A stretch of DNA of 7,186 nt. Source: Chloroflexota bacterium (GTDB lineage: Bacteria > Chloroflexota > Anaerolineae > Anaerolineales > E44-bin32). Position numbers and translations under genes: made by a program. The notes below the pieces were generated by a model. The model did no database searches and was not told the DNA's origin. It saw only the letters and a list, made by a program, of their open reading frames with translations. Below are positions 6,669-7,186 of this stretch, piece by piece; position 1 is the first letter of the stretch, and each line of letters begins with the position of its first letter. The stretch lies in contig JAPLGR010000119.1 of assembly GCA_026390045.1 (NCBI GenBank), positions 1 to 7,186 on the forward strand. The letters run 5' to 3'.

Positions 6669-7186
6669 ATGCATTGGCAACGCAGGTGGATAGCGTGGCT
6701 GCTGGCGGCGGCGCTCCTTCTGGGAGCCAGGCCGCAGGCGCAGGCGCAATCGGAGGCACTGGTCCTGGTGCTCGAGGCCAAGGGGGCGTTGACCCCCGCC
6801 ATGGCGGAGTATCTCGACCGAGGGCTGCGGCTGGCCGAGACGCGCCAGGCTGAAGCGCTCGTGCTCCAGCTTGACACCCCTGGCGGATCCATCGACCTGA
6901 TGAACCGCATGGTCCAGTCTATCCGCGGCAGCCAGGTGCCCGTGATCGTCTTCGTCGCGCCGCGCGGGGCGATCGCCGGCAGCGCCGGGACGATCCTCGT
7001 CCTGGCCGGGCACGCCGCAGCCATGGCGCCAGAAACTGCCATTGGCGCCGCCAGCCCGGTCGGCTCTCAGGGCGAAGACCTCGGCGAAACGATGGAGGCC
7101 AAGGAGAAGGAGATCCTCAAGGCCGAGGCACGGGGATTGGCCGAACGACGCGGCGAGGCTGCCACGGCGCTGGCCGAAGCCGCCAT
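6669..7186 (+). CDS. NfeD-family (ClpP-class) membrane serine protease, N-terminal part
   Basis: The window holds the first 172 residues; the gene continues past the right edge. A positively charged start followed by a hydrophobic stretch (about 7-20) and AQA at 24-26 forms a signal peptide, so the protease domain is exported or faces outside. The ClpP/SppA-like core shows LVLQLDTPGGSI (64-75), then PVIVFVAPRGAIAGSAGT (91-108), with Ser105 as the likely nucleophile, and MAPETAIGAASPVG (119-132). Lys145 in the TMEAK segment is the probable general base by comparison with the Ser-Lys dyad of archaeal PH1510. Family members continue with transmembrane helices and an OB-fold NfeD domain, and are often next to a stomatin/flotillin-like (SPFH) gene; both would be to the right. 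GGGAG (6656-6660) is the ribosome binding site, eight bases before the ATG. Transcription is divergent from the NERD-like operon. Confidence 0.9.
   Translation, partial: MHWQRRWIAWLLAAALLLGARPQAQAQSEALVLVLEAKGALTPAMAEYLDRGLRLAETRQAEALVLQLDTPGGSIDLMNRMVQSIRGSQVPVIVFVAPRGAIAGSAGTILVLAGHAAAMAPETAIGAASPVGSQGEDLGETMEAKEKEILKAEARGLAERRGEAATALAEAA

Overview
This is a GC-rich bacterial window (only short AT-rich patches, mostly at promoters). A kinase with many GAF domains, an NfeD-type membrane protease and an Ala/Pro/Glu-rich membrane-anchored protein together suggest Chloroflexota (Anaerolineae-like) or a similar high-GC environmental lineage. That placement is inference; no rRNA or marker gene is present.

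Layout. Positions 1-118 are the 3' end of a group II intron on the + strand. Domain V has a CGC catalytic triad as in class IIC introns, domain VI has a bulged branch-point A, and the body of the intron lies outside the window. After 85 bases of leader comes a large + strand gene (204-3833). It encodes a membrane-bound sensor histidine kinase with a polytopic N-terminus, four tandem GAF domains, HisKA and HATPase_c. A 274-base gap without a credible gene separates it from a convergent three-gene minus-strand operon. In transcription order the operon holds a tail-anchored protein with a degenerate NERD-like fold (6551-5514), a family 2 glycosyltransferase of the dolichyl/polyprenyl-phosphate glucosyltransferase type (5488-4760, TTG start), and ribonuclease HII (4776-4108, overlapping the glycosyltransferase by 17 bases). 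Divergent from this operon, an NfeD/ClpP-class membrane serine protease starts at 6669 and runs off the right edge.

The 117-base divergent intergenic region is the best regulatory signal in the window. An 11-bp perfect inverted repeat places a consensus TATAAT -10 box on each strand, so the NERD-like operon and the NfeD gene appear to fire from mirror-image promoters.

How the genes work together: no single pathway unites the window. RNase HII is housekeeping, and the glycosyltransferase probably loads a lipid carrier or acts in envelope glycan synthesis. The kinase is an orphan here, with no response regulator in view. The NERD-like protein and the NfeD protease are both predicted membrane proteins sharing a control region, which makes them the most plausible functional pair. 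The most unusual items are the NERD-like protein that lacks the expected nuclease residues and the intron sitting directly in the leader of the kinase gene.
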